64,000 nucleotides of DNA from Flavobacterium sp. UBA5153. GTDB lineage: Bacteria; Bacteroidota; Bacteroidia; Flavobacteriales; Flavobacteriaceae. This document shows positions 55,498-63,924 of the stretch, one piece after another. A program made the position numbers and the translations under genes. Below the pieces are notes generated by a model. The model searched no databases and had not been told where the DNA came from. It saw only the letters and a list, made by a program, of their open reading frames with translations. The stretch lies in the NCBI GenBank assembly GCA_002413745.1, contig DHXP01000078.1, forward strand, positions 112,979-176,978, read 5' to 3'. Every line of letters begins with the position of its first letter. The first letter of the stretch is position 1.

Positions 55498-56607
55498 ATG
55501 ATACAAAATATAGTAATCAGTAGACTTTTAAAAAAGCATATATATCTATTTAAAAGCACTTTATTTTTTAGTGTTCTAATGGGTGCTTTTATATTGGTTT
55601 CCTGCAGTGGAGATAGTGGTAGTGGAGGAGGAACAACCGGAACAACACCTTCGAATCTTGTGATTTCGGCAGTCGTTGTTGGCACTAACGCCCAAAATCC
55701 CAATGGCGATGGAAGCGGAACAGTAAATTTTAATATCAGTGCAACTAATGCAACTTCCTATAAAATTTTACTTGGTAACGGAGAGGTAAAAGAAGTAACA
55801 AATGGAGTCTTAACTTATACTTATACAGCATCGGGTACAAATACTTATGTTATATATGTATCTGCTTATAAAGGAACAAGTTTTGTTAGTACTTCTACTT
55901 CAATTGTAGTTTATGTTGCTCCAACAGTCCTTTGGTCTGATGAGTTTAATGTGGATGGCGTTCCAGATAGTTCAAAATGGGGATATGATTTAGGCGCAGG
56001 TGGCTGGGGAAATAATGAACCTCAATATTATACCAACAGGCCAGAAAATATTATTGTTCAAAATGGAGTTTTAAAAATCAATACCATAAAGGAAAGCTAT
56101 AGTGGAAGCAATTATACTTCGGCAAGAATTCTTACAAAAGGTAAATTCTCTTTCAAATACGGAAAAGTTGAAATTAGGGCAAAATTGCCTGTTGGTGGTG
56201 GAACATGGCCAGCAGTTTGGATGTTAGGGGACAATATAGGCACGGTTGGTTGGCCAGCTTGTGGTGAGGTCGATATATTAGAAGAAATTGGAAATCAACC
56301 AAACATAAATCATGCGTCATTGCATTCCCCAGGGCGTTCAGGGAATACTCCTGATACGGGTACAGTTGCGGTTGTTAATGGAAACTCGGAGTTTCATATT
56401 TATACTGCCGATTGGAGAGCAGATTCGATTAAATTTTATGTGGACAATCAGTTGTATTACACGTTTGTTAATACGGATAATTTTCCTTTCAATCAGAATT
56501 TTTTCCTGATTATTAATTGTGCAATTGGAGGTAATTTTGGAGGTTCAATTGATCCAAATTTTGTTTCTTCAACTTTCGAAGTTGATTATGTTAGAGTTTA
56601 TAATTAG
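55498..56607 (+). CDS. GH16 endo-beta-1,3-glucanase (laminarinase) lipoprotein
   Basis: This 369-residue lipoprotein (Cys36 in LVSC) has a PKD-like domain (residues ~55-140, VVGTNAQNPNGDGSGTVNF) and a GH16 jelly roll (~145-369). The catalytic motif GEVDILEEIG contains the nucleophile Glu257, Asp259 and acid/base Glu262; the ExDxxE spacing is that of the laminarinase-like type. Substrate-contact residues occur in GGGTWPAVWML. It should cut beta-1,3-glucan at the cell surface. The frame begins with an ATG at 55498; a later start would lose part of the export signal. Confidence 0.93.
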   Translation: MIQNIVISRLLKKHIYLFKSTLFFSVLMGAFILVSCSGDSGSGGGTTGTTPSNLVISAVVVGTNAQNPNGDGSGTVNFNISATNATSYKILLGNGEVKEVTNGVLTYTYTASGTNTYVIYVSAYKGTSFVSTSTSIVVYVAPTVLWSDEFNVDGVPDSSKWGYDLGAGGWGNNEPQYYTNRPENIIVQNGVLKINTIKESYSGSNYTSARILTKGKFSFKYGKVEIRAKLPVGGGTWPAVWMLGDNIGTVGWPACGEVDILEEIGNQPNINHASLHSPGRSGNTPDTGTVAVVNGNSEFHIYTADWRADSIKFYVDNQLYYTFVNTDNFPFNQNFFLIINCAIGGNFGGSIDPNFVSSTFEVDYVRVYN

Positions 56608-56710
56608 TGTTTGTCTTCTAGTTAGTTTTTCATTATTTGCTTCTGTTTTTACTTAAACAGGAGCAATGATGAAAACAAATGATGGATAGCGGTTTTTTAA
56701 ATCTCAAAAG

Positions 56711-56819
56711 CTAATCATGAACGCAGCAATTGGGGGAGCGATTGGAAGAAAAAAAGCATTGATACTGCTGTGTTTTCTCAAAAAATCAAATTGATTATGT
56801 TCGTGTTCATCAAAAATAA
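56711..56819 (+). pseudogene. Degraded 3' relic of a second GH16 gene
   Basis: In frame 2 from 56711 the sequence reads LIMNAAIGGAIGRKK, the equivalent of LIINCAIGGNFGG in the intact upstream GH16. In another frame 56758-56784 reads IDTAVFSQK. In a third, 56787-56819 reads QIDYVRVHQK and a stop, the equivalent of FEVDYVRVYN. At least two indels separate these pieces, and the remainder of the gene is gone. It lies in the gap between GH16 and the exported phosphatase/nuclease-family gene. Confidence 0.7.
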
Positions 56820-56826
56820 ATAAATT

Positions 56827-57660
56827 ATGTCAAAAATAAAATGGATTGTCATCTTGCTTTTTGCGCTACAAATTAATGCGCAATCCCTTAAAGTGATGAC
56901 ATATAATATTCGTTTGGATGTTGCCGTCGATGGAGAGAATGATTGGACACATCGCAAAGATTTTTTTACTTCCCAAATTCAATTTTATGAACCGGACATT
57001 TTTGGAGTTCAAGAAGCAACGCCTAATCAAGTGACAGATATTGCAACGGCACTTTCTCATTATAGCTACATAGGTATTGGAAGGGATGGAGTTGGCAAAG
57101 GAGAATCTTCCAATATTTATTATAAAAAAGATAGATTTAAAATAATTCAAGAGAGTACTTTTTGGCTTTCGGAAAACCCGGACAAAATTTCAAAAGGCTG
57201 GGATGCCGCATTCAATAGAGTTTGTACGTATGCTTTGTTGAAAGATGTAAAAACAATGAAAACGTTTTGGGTTTTTAACACCCATTTGGATCATATAGGA
57301 GAATTGGCCAGAACAAATGGAATTCAGCTTATTCTTTCGAAGATAAAAAAATTAAACAAAAAAAATTATCCGGTCATTTTTATGGGCGATTTTAATTCGG
57401 AACCCACAACGGAAAGAATAATTGCTCTCAAAAAAGAGATGAATGATTGTAGAGATATATCTGAAGAAAAGCCTTTCGGACCGTCGGGAACTTTCAATGG
57501 ATTTAAACATAACGAGCCAGTGACAAAATTAATAGATTACATTTTTGTTTCTAAAAACAATAAGTTTGCAGTTCGAAAATTTACAGTTTTGAGTGACTCT
57601 AAGGATTTAAGATATCCATCAGACCATTTACCGGTTTATGTTGAAATTAGTTATAAATAG
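56827..57660 (+). CDS. Exported endonuclease/exonuclease/phosphatase-family protein
   Basis: This 277-residue protein has a signal peptide (to about residue 19, INAQ). It shows the EEP catalytic set: MTYNIR (Asn), FGVQEATP (metal Glu), FNTHLDH (His), MGDFNSEP (Asp/Asn) and SDHLPVYVE (Asp-His). EEP enzymes hydrolyse phosphodiester or phosphomonoester bonds in nucleic acids, lipids or inositol phosphates. It lies inside the beta-glucan locus, seven bases after the GH16 relic and one base before the next GH30 gene. It may act on phosphate-containing material that accompanies the polysaccharide, but the substrate is not known. Confidence 0.85.
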   Translation: MSKIKWIVILLFALQINAQSLKVMTYNIRLDVAVDGENDWTHRKDFFTSQIQFYEPDIFGVQEATPNQVTDIATALSHYSYIGIGRDGVGKGESSNIYYKKDRFKIIQESTFWLSENPDKISKGWDAAFNRVCTYALLKDVKTMKTFWVFNTHLDHIGELARTNGIQLILSKIKKLNKKNYPVIFMGDFNSEPTTERIIALKKEMNDCRDISEEKPFGPSGTFNGFKHNEPVTKLIDYIFVSKNNKFAVRKFTVLSDSKDLRYPSDHLPVYVEISYK

Positions 57661-57661
57661 A

Positions 57662-59116
57662 ATGAAAAAAATTAAAAAAAATATGAAATTTTTACTTTTG
57701 GCAGCACTAACAAGCCTTCTGTTAAACTGTGCGCCGTCGAATGATATCGTAAAACCCGCTCCCATTCCAACTCCAATTCCAATAACCAATGATATGGATT
57801 TTTGGTTGACAAAGGGAGACCAATCGGTTATGCTTCAAAAACAAACAGCCGTTTTAGGTTTTGGCACAACCTATAACATGTATTCAAATATTGAAGTCGA
57901 TGATGCCCAGACTTTTCAAACAGTCAATGGGTTCGGATATACTTTAACCGGAGGAAGTGCACAGGTCATCAATCAATTATCGGCTACAAAAAAACAGGCA
58001 TTATTGCAGGAATTGTTCGGATCGGGGGATACTTCAATAGCCATAAGTTATTTACGATTGAGTATTGGAGCTTCGGATTTAAATGAAATGCCATTTACTT
58101 ATGATGATATGCCAAGCGGACAAACAGATTTAAATTTAACCAGTTTTAGTTTGGCTCCGGACATGACCAATTTGATTCCGCTTTTGAAAGAAATTTTGCT
58201 CATAAATCCGAACATAAAGATCATGGCTGCACCTTGGTCTCCTCCGGTTTGGATGAAGGACAACAATAGTACCATTGGCGGAAGTCTGCAGCCCCAATAT
58301 TATGGAGTTTATGCCCAATATTTCGTAAAGTACATTCAAAAAATGAAAGATTTAGGTATTACAATTGATGCAATCACTCCCCAAAACGAACCGTTGAATC
58401 CAGGAAACAACCCGAGTTTGCTGATGACGGCAACACAACAAGCAGAATTCATAAAAACAAATTTAGGTCCGGCTTTTCAATCGGCAAATAGTACTGCCAA
58501 GATTGTTATTTATGACCATAATTGTGACAAACCCGAATATCCCTTAGCTATACTGAACGATGCCGCTGCATTGCCCTATATTGATGGTTCCGCATTTCAC
58601 CTATATGCAGGAGATATCAGTGCTTTATCAACGGTTCATAATGCTTTTCCAACAAAAAGCGTATATTTTACGGAACAATGGACTTCATCAACCGGGAGTT
58701 TTTCTGGGGATCTCAAATGGCATTCAAAAAATGTCGTGATTGGTTCTATGCGCAATTGGAGCAAAAATGCACTCGAATGGAATTTGGCAAACAATGCTTC
58801 TTTTGGACCGCATACTCCTGGAGGCTGTAACCAATGTAAAGGAGCTATAACCATAAACGGTAGTGATAGTTTTGATAGGAATGTGGGCTACTATATAATT
58901 GCTCATGCTTCTAAATTTGTACCTGCAGGTTCTATACGAATTGCAAGTACAGTTAGTGGGAATTTAAATAATGTTGCATTCAAAACACCTGCCGGGAAAA
59001 TAGTTTTAATAGTAGAAAATGACGGAAATATCACCGAACTTTTTAACATTAAATTCAATGGGAAATGGGTAACCACATCGTTAGATAGTGGTTCAGTAGG
59101 AACTTATATTTGGTAA
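57662..59116 (+). CDS. GH30-family beta-glycosidase lipoprotein
   Basis: This 484-residue lipoprotein (Cys23 in LLLNC) has a Pro-rich linker (KPAPIPTPIPIT) and a GH30 barrel plus beta domain: FQTVNGFGYTLTGGSA, SYLRLSIGASDL, MAAPWSPPVWMK, acid/base Glu in TPQNEPLNPG, nucleophile Glu in YFTEQW. GH30 subfamilies 1 and 3 cut beta-glucosides and beta-1,6-glucan. It is clearly different from the two following GH30 proteins. The frame extends to 57638 in the upstream gene, but the Met at 57662, one base after that stop, is the natural start. A cell-surface endo-beta-1,6-glucanase is a reasonable inference. Confidence 0.88.
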   Translation: MKKIKKNMKFLLLAALTSLLLNCAPSNDIVKPAPIPTPIPITNDMDFWLTKGDQSVMLQKQTAVLGFGTTYNMYSNIEVDDAQTFQTVNGFGYTLTGGSAQVINQLSATKKQALLQELFGSGDTSIAISYLRLSIGASDLNEMPFTYDDMPSGQTDLNLTSFSLAPDMTNLIPLLKEILLINPNIKIMAAPWSPPVWMKDNNSTIGGSLQPQYYGVYAQYFVKYIQKMKDLGITIDAITPQNEPLNPGNNPSLLMTATQQAEFIKTNLGPAFQSANSTAKIVIYDHNCDKPEYPLAILNDAAALPYIDGSAFHLYAGDISALSTVHNAFPTKSVYFTEQWTSSTGSFSGDLKWHSKNVVIGSMRNWSKNALEWNLANNASFGPHTPGGCNQCKGAITINGSDSFDRNVGYYIIAHASKFVPAGSIRIASTVSGNLNNVAFKTPAGKIVLIVENDGNITELFNIKFNGKWVTTSLDSGSVGTYIW

Positions 59117-59145
59117 AATAAAAATAATAAATAATCTTGGAACTT

Positions 59146-60603
59146 ATGAAAAAAATAATAACATCAACTCTTGTGTTAATCTCCTTTTTTGCTTTTTCGC
59201 AGCAAAAAACAAAAATAGTACCTAAAACTTTTTCTACAAAAGGCAAGACCGTTATGGTCTTTACCACTGCGGAGAATTCTAATTTAAGATTGTCAGAAAC
59301 TGATAATCTAAAATTTACGGAGCTAAAACAACCCACAGAAAAGCAAATTTGCGTTTTTGTAAATCCTCTTAAAACCTTTCAAACCTTTTTGGGAATTGGA
59401 GGCGCAATTACAGATGCCAGTGCTGAAGTTTTTGCAAAATTGTCTAAAGATAAACAGCAAGAATTACTCAACGCTTACTATAGTGCAGACAAAGGAATTG
59501 GGTATTCCTTGATGAGAACTAATATTCATAGCTGTGATTTCAGTTCAGATAGTTATACCTATATAAAAGAAGGTGACAAATCATTAAAAACGTTCGACAT
59601 AGCTCACGATAAACAATATAGGATTCCCATGATAAAAAAAGCAATTGCTACTGCTGGTGGGAAAATTACATTATTTGCGAGTCCTTGGAGTCCGCCAGCT
59701 TTTATGAAAAGCAATAATGATATGCTAAAAGGGGGTGCATTATTAGCCGAATATTATAAGCCATGGGCAATGTATTATACTAAATTTGTCAAAGCATATC
59801 AAAAAGAAGGGATTCCAATTTGGGGGATAACTATACAAAATGAGCCGATGGCAATTCAAACGTGGGAATCTTGTGTTTTTACCGCTGAAGAAGAGAGAGA
59901 TTTTCTTAAAAATTATCTTGGACCAACTATGAAAAAAGAAGGATTAGGCGATAAAAAAATTGTGGTTTGGGATCATAATCGTGATTTGATGAATCAGAGA
60001 GCGAATATTATTTTTTCGGATCCCGAAGCTTCCAAATATGCATGGGGAATGGGTTTTCATTGGTATGAAAATTGGTCCGGAGGCAAGCCAATGTTTGAAA
60101 ATGTTGGTAAGGTTTATGAAGCTTATCCGTCAAAAAATCTAATGTTTACCGAAGGTTGTATCGAGAAATTCGATTCGGCTAAATATCAATTTTGGACAAA
60201 CGGAGAACGATATGGAGCTTCCATGATCAACGATTTCAATAATGGAACGGTTGGCTGGACGGATTGGAATATTCTTCTTGATCAAAACGGAGGTCCAAAT
60301 CATGTTGGTAATTTTTGTTTTGCCCCTATACATGCTGATACGAGAACTAATGAGTTAATTTACACGCCATCCTATTATTATATAGGTCATTTTTCTAAAT
60401 TTATTCGCCCGAACGCAAAACGTGTAAGTACTGTGACTAGCAGAAGCACTTTATTAAGTACGTCATTTATTAATTCAAATGGAAAAATGGTAACTGTCGT
60501 GATGAATCAAACGAATGAAAAAGTGATTTATAATTTATGCATCGGAACACAAGCAACCGAAGTTTCTATTCTGCCAAACGCAATTCAAACTTTAGTGTAT
60601 TAA
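59146..60603 (+). CDS. GH30-family beta-glycosidase, tandem copy 1
   Basis: This 485-residue exported protein (signal peptide to about residue 19, AFSQ) has the GH30 pattern FQTFLGIGGAITDASAEVFA, SLMRTNIHSCDFSS, FASPWSPPAFMKSNND, acid/base Glu in TIQNEPMA and nucleophile Glu in MFTEGCIEKF. Its beta-sandwich ends VSILPNAIQTLVY. The sequence fits GH30_1-type beta-glucosidases/glucosylceramidase-like enzymes. It is a close paralog of the next gene, including an almost identical C-terminus. The Met at 59146 is preferred over the ATG at 59137. Likely role: release of glucose from beta-glucan oligosaccharides in the periplasm. Confidence 0.9.
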   Translation: MKKIITSTLVLISFFAFSQQKTKIVPKTFSTKGKTVMVFTTAENSNLRLSETDNLKFTELKQPTEKQICVFVNPLKTFQTFLGIGGAITDASAEVFAKLSKDKQQELLNAYYSADKGIGYSLMRTNIHSCDFSSDSYTYIKEGDKSLKTFDIAHDKQYRIPMIKKAIATAGGKITLFASPWSPPAFMKSNNDMLKGGALLAEYYKPWAMYYTKFVKAYQKEGIPIWGITIQNEPMAIQTWESCVFTAEEERDFLKNYLGPTMKKEGLGDKKIVVWDHNRDLMNQRANIIFSDPEASKYAWGMGFHWYENWSGGKPMFENVGKVYEAYPSKNLMFTEGCIEKFDSAKYQFWTNGERYGASMINDFNNGTVGWTDWNILLDQNGGPNHVGNFCFAPIHADTRTNELIYTPSYYYIGHFSKFIRPNAKRVSTVTSRSTLLSTSFINSNGKMVTVVMNQTNEKVIYNLCIGTQATEVSILPNAIQTLVY

Positions 60604-60631
60604 ATTATGCAAAACACAAATTCATATTTCC

Positions 60632-62119
60632 ATGAACAATATAAATAAACTGATAAAAAAATCCTTAATAATACTGATTATAGTCGTAGAATTAAGTTGT
60701 TCTTCATCGAAAGTTAATATTAATACACTTCCGCTAACTGTAGCCAACCCGAATCACAGTAAAGTTGAAGTCTATACCACTGCAGATAAGACAAAATTAA
60801 GATTGACACCAACCGATAATTTAGTTTTGGCATCTGCTGTACAGCCTTTAGATAAAGAAATTTCAATTGTTGTTAATCCAGAAAAAACATTTCAAACCTT
60901 TATGGGAATTGGTGGTGCAATAACGGATGCCAGTGCGGAAGTTTTTGCCAAATTAAGTTCAGATAAAAAGCAAGAATTTTTAAATGCTTATTACGATAAA
61001 GAAAAAGGAATTGGCTATTCTTTGGCGAGAACTAATATTCATAGTTGCGATTTTAGTAGTGAAAGTTACACTTACATAGCCGATGGGGATAAGGACTTAA
61101 AAACTTTTAATGTTGATCACGACAGAAAATATCGTATTCCATTAATAAAAAAAGCAATCGAAACCGCCGGGGGTAAACTTACTGTTTTTGCCAGTCCATG
61201 GAGTCCGCCAGCATTTATGAAAAGCAATAATAATATAATAAAAGGAGGGACATTATTGCCGGAATATGCTCAGTCATGGGCAAATTATTATGTAAAATTT
61301 ATCAAAGAATATGAAAAAGAGGGCATTCCGATATGGGGTGTCACTATACAAAATGAACCAATGGCAGCTCAAAAATGGGAATCCTGTATTTACACTCCTG
61401 AAGCAGAAAGAGATTTTCTAAAGAATTTTCTTGGGCCAACTATGGAAAAAGAAGGATTGGGTTCTAAAAATATTATAGTTTGGGATCACAATCGAGGTGA
61501 AATGTTAGAAAAAAGAGCAAATGTTATTTTTTCGGATCCTGAAGCTTCAAAATATGCTTGGGGAACTGGATTTCATTGGTATGAAAACTGGGCTGGTGGA
61601 CCACCTAAATTTGAGTCGGTTCGTAAAGTTCAGGAAGCATATCCAACAAAAAAATTATTGTTTACCGAAGGGTGTGTCGAGAAATTTGATTCTGGTAAAT
61701 ACCAATTTTGGGCAAATGGAGAACGTTATGGAATAGCAATGATCAACGATTTCAATAACGGAGCGGTTGGCTGGACGGATTGGAATATTCTTCTTGATGA
61801 AAACGGCGGTCCAAATCATGTTGGTAATTTCTGCTTTGCACCTATTCATGCAGATACAAGAACTGACGAATTAATTTATACGCCATCCTATTATTATATA
61901 GGCCATTTCTCTAAATTCATTCACCTCAATGCAAAAAGAGTGAGTGCCGTAGTGAGTGGAAGCAGTTTGTTAAGCACTTCTTTTATTAATCCAAATGGGG
62001 AAATAGTAACTGTCGTGATGAATCAAACTAGTGAAAAAGTGATTTATAATTTATGCATCGGAACACAAGCAACAGAAGTCTCTATTCTGCCAAATTCAAT
62101 TCAAACGTTAGTTTATTAA
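60632..62119 (+). CDS. GH30-family beta-glycosidase lipoprotein, tandem copy 2
   Basis: This 495-residue lipoprotein (Cys23 in ELSC) has the same GH30 motifs as the preceding gene: FQTFMGIGGAITDASAEVFA, SLARTNIHSCDFSS, FASPWSPPAFMKSNNN, TIQNEPMA and LFTEGCVEKF. It ends VSILPNSIQTLVY. It appears to be a tandem duplicate that has changed its export signal from a plain signal peptide to a lipobox, moving it to a membrane surface. Differences are concentrated in the N-terminal part, while the 3' ends are almost the same at DNA level. Confidence 0.9.
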   Translation: MNNINKLIKKSLIILIIVVELSCSSSKVNINTLPLTVANPNHSKVEVYTTADKTKLRLTPTDNLVLASAVQPLDKEISIVVNPEKTFQTFMGIGGAITDASAEVFAKLSSDKKQEFLNAYYDKEKGIGYSLARTNIHSCDFSSESYTYIADGDKDLKTFNVDHDRKYRIPLIKKAIETAGGKLTVFASPWSPPAFMKSNNNIIKGGTLLPEYAQSWANYYVKFIKEYEKEGIPIWGVTIQNEPMAAQKWESCIYTPEAERDFLKNFLGPTMEKEGLGSKNIIVWDHNRGEMLEKRANVIFSDPEASKYAWGTGFHWYENWAGGPPKFESVRKVQEAYPTKKLLFTEGCVEKFDSGKYQFWANGERYGIAMINDFNNGAVGWTDWNILLDENGGPNHVGNFCFAPIHADTRTDELIYTPSYYYIGHFSKFIHLNAKRVSAVVSGSSLLSTSFINPNGEIVTVVMNQTSEKVIYNLCIGTQATEVSILPNSIQTLVY

Positions 62120-62159
62120 AATTACGAGAACATTTTTGTTTAAATTTCAAATCTATTTT

Positions 62160-63914
62160 ATGAAAAAAAATCTTTTATTACTCTTTATTTTCCTTTCATT
62201 TTCATGCTTTTCACAAGGGTATTTGCATAGAAATGGGCAAAATATTGAAGACGGTAATGCGAAAAATATTGTATTGAGAGGGTTGGGTCTAGGTGGATGG
62301 ATGGTTCAGGAAGGCTATATGCTGAAGACGGGTTCATTTGCAGGGCCCCAATATAAAATCAAACAAAAAATAACGGATTTAATAGGAGCCAAAAACACCG
62401 AAAAATTCTACGAAGCATATAAGAAAAACGGAATTACAAAAAAGGATATCGACTCTCTCGCAGCTTGGGGATTTAATTCGATTCGTTTGCCAATGCATTA
62501 TAATTTGTACACATTGCCTATTGAGCAAGAAACAGTTGCGGGTCAAAATACTTGGCTTGATGAAGGTTTTAAAATGACGGATGATTTATTGAACTGGTGT
62601 GCGGCCAATAAAATATATCTGATTTTAGATTTGCATGCAGCTCCAGGAGGTCAAGGGAATGACGCAAATATATCAGATTATGACACTACAAAACCATCAC
62701 TTTGGCAAAGTATGGCGAATCAAGATAAAATGGTTGCTCTCTGGAAAAAGTTGGCCTTACGCTATAAAGATAATCCATGGATTGGAGGATACGATATCAT
62801 CAATGAGCCCAATTGGAATTTTACCGGGACAAACCAAAACGGTTGCGACGAAATGTCTAATTCACCTTTGAGAGCTTTGGAAATTAGAGTTACAAATGCC
62901 ATTAGAGAAGTTGATACCAATCATTTAATAATCATTGAAGGGAATTGCTGGGGCAATAATTACAACGGAATTTTTCCGCTTTGGGACGAAAATATGGCAT
63001 TGAGTTTTCATAAATATTGGAACCATAATGATATTGCTTCGATTCAAAAGATGTTGGATTACAGAGCGCAATACAATGTGCCAATATGGATGGGTGAAAG
63101 TGGAGAAAACTCTAATGTGTGGTTTCAGGAGGCGATTTCCTTGGTGGAATCAAACAATATTGGTTGGGCCTTTTGGCCAATGAAAAAAATTGATAATTTA
63201 GCTGGAGTCACTTCGGTTTCAATAACTCCTGAATACAAACAATTGCTTCAATATTGGGAAAAAGGCGGGGTAAAACCTTCGGTTGATTTTTCAAAATCGG
63301 CATTGATGCAAATAGCCGAAAACTACAAAATGGAGAAAGTGACTGTCAAACATGATGTCATCGATGCCATGTTCAGACAGGTTCAAACTTCAGACACCAA
63401 AAAATATAAAAACCATAGCCTCCCGGGGAAAGTGTTTGCGACTGAGTATGACTTAGGACAAAACGGATATGCCTATTTCGACAAAGACGTAATCAATTAT
63501 CAAGGGACTAAATTCACGAAATGGAACAAAGGCGGTGCAATGCGGAACGACGGTGTAGATATTCAATCCTGCAAGGATAAAATCACCAATGGTTTCAATG
63601 TCTGTTTTATTGAAGATAATGAATGGTTGCAATATACATTTGATTTAAGTGCCGAAAAAGTATTTGATGTTGACATTCGTTACTCAAGCGATGTGGCTGG
63701 AGGCAAGCTTTATCTGGAGGATGAAAAAGGAAAAATAGCTGAAACAATAACGATTCCGTCATCTGGCGGATTAAATATATGGAAAACAGTGACTTTAAAA
63801 AATGTGGTTCTAAAAAAGGGAACCAATAAAATCAAAGTTCATTTTGAAAAAGGGAATTTCAATCTGAATTTTTTGGAATTCAAAAATTCAGGCACTGGGT
63901 TAAAAAACAAGTAA
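62160..63914 (+). CDS. GH5 endo-beta-glucanase with C-terminal CBM6-like module
   Basis: This 584-residue exported protein (signal peptide to about residue 20, FSQ) has a GH5 exoglucanase/EGL-type barrel: VLRGLGLGGWMVQEGYML, FNSIRLPMHYN, LILDLHAAPGGQG, acid/base Glu in YDIINEPNWN, nucleophile Glu in IWMGESGENS. The second half (about residues 440-575; VFATEYDLGQNGYAYFDKDV, GVDIQSCKD, FIEDNEWLQYTFDL, IKVHFEKGNFNLNFLEF) is a CBM6-type jelly roll that binds beta-glucan chain ends or side chains. It ends the PUL. The Met at 62160 is chosen over 62136 because the signal peptide starts there. Confidence 0.9.
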   Translation: MKKNLLLLFIFLSFSCFSQGYLHRNGQNIEDGNAKNIVLRGLGLGGWMVQEGYMLKTGSFAGPQYKIKQKITDLIGAKNTEKFYEAYKKNGITKKDIDSLAAWGFNSIRLPMHYNLYTLPIEQETVAGQNTWLDEGFKMTDDLLNWCAANKIYLILDLHAAPGGQGNDANISDYDTTKPSLWQSMANQDKMVALWKKLALRYKDNPWIGGYDIINEPNWNFTGTNQNGCDEMSNSPLRALEIRVTNAIREVDTNHLIIIEGNCWGNNYNGIFPLWDENMALSFHKYWNHNDIASIQKMLDYRAQYNVPIWMGESGENSNVWFQEAISLVESNNIGWAFWPMKKIDNLAGVTSVSITPEYKQLLQYWEKGGVKPSVDFSKSALMQIAENYKMEKVTVKHDVIDAMFRQVQTSDTKKYKNHSLPGKVFATEYDLGQNGYAYFDKDVINYQGTKFTKWNKGGAMRNDGVDIQSCKDKITNGFNVCFIEDNEWLQYTFDLSAEKVFDVDIRYSSDVAGGKLYLEDEKGKIAETITIPSSGGLNIWKTVTLKNVVLKKGTNKIKVHFEKGNFNLNFLEFKNSGTGLKNK

Positions 63915-63924
63915 TTGACTCGTA

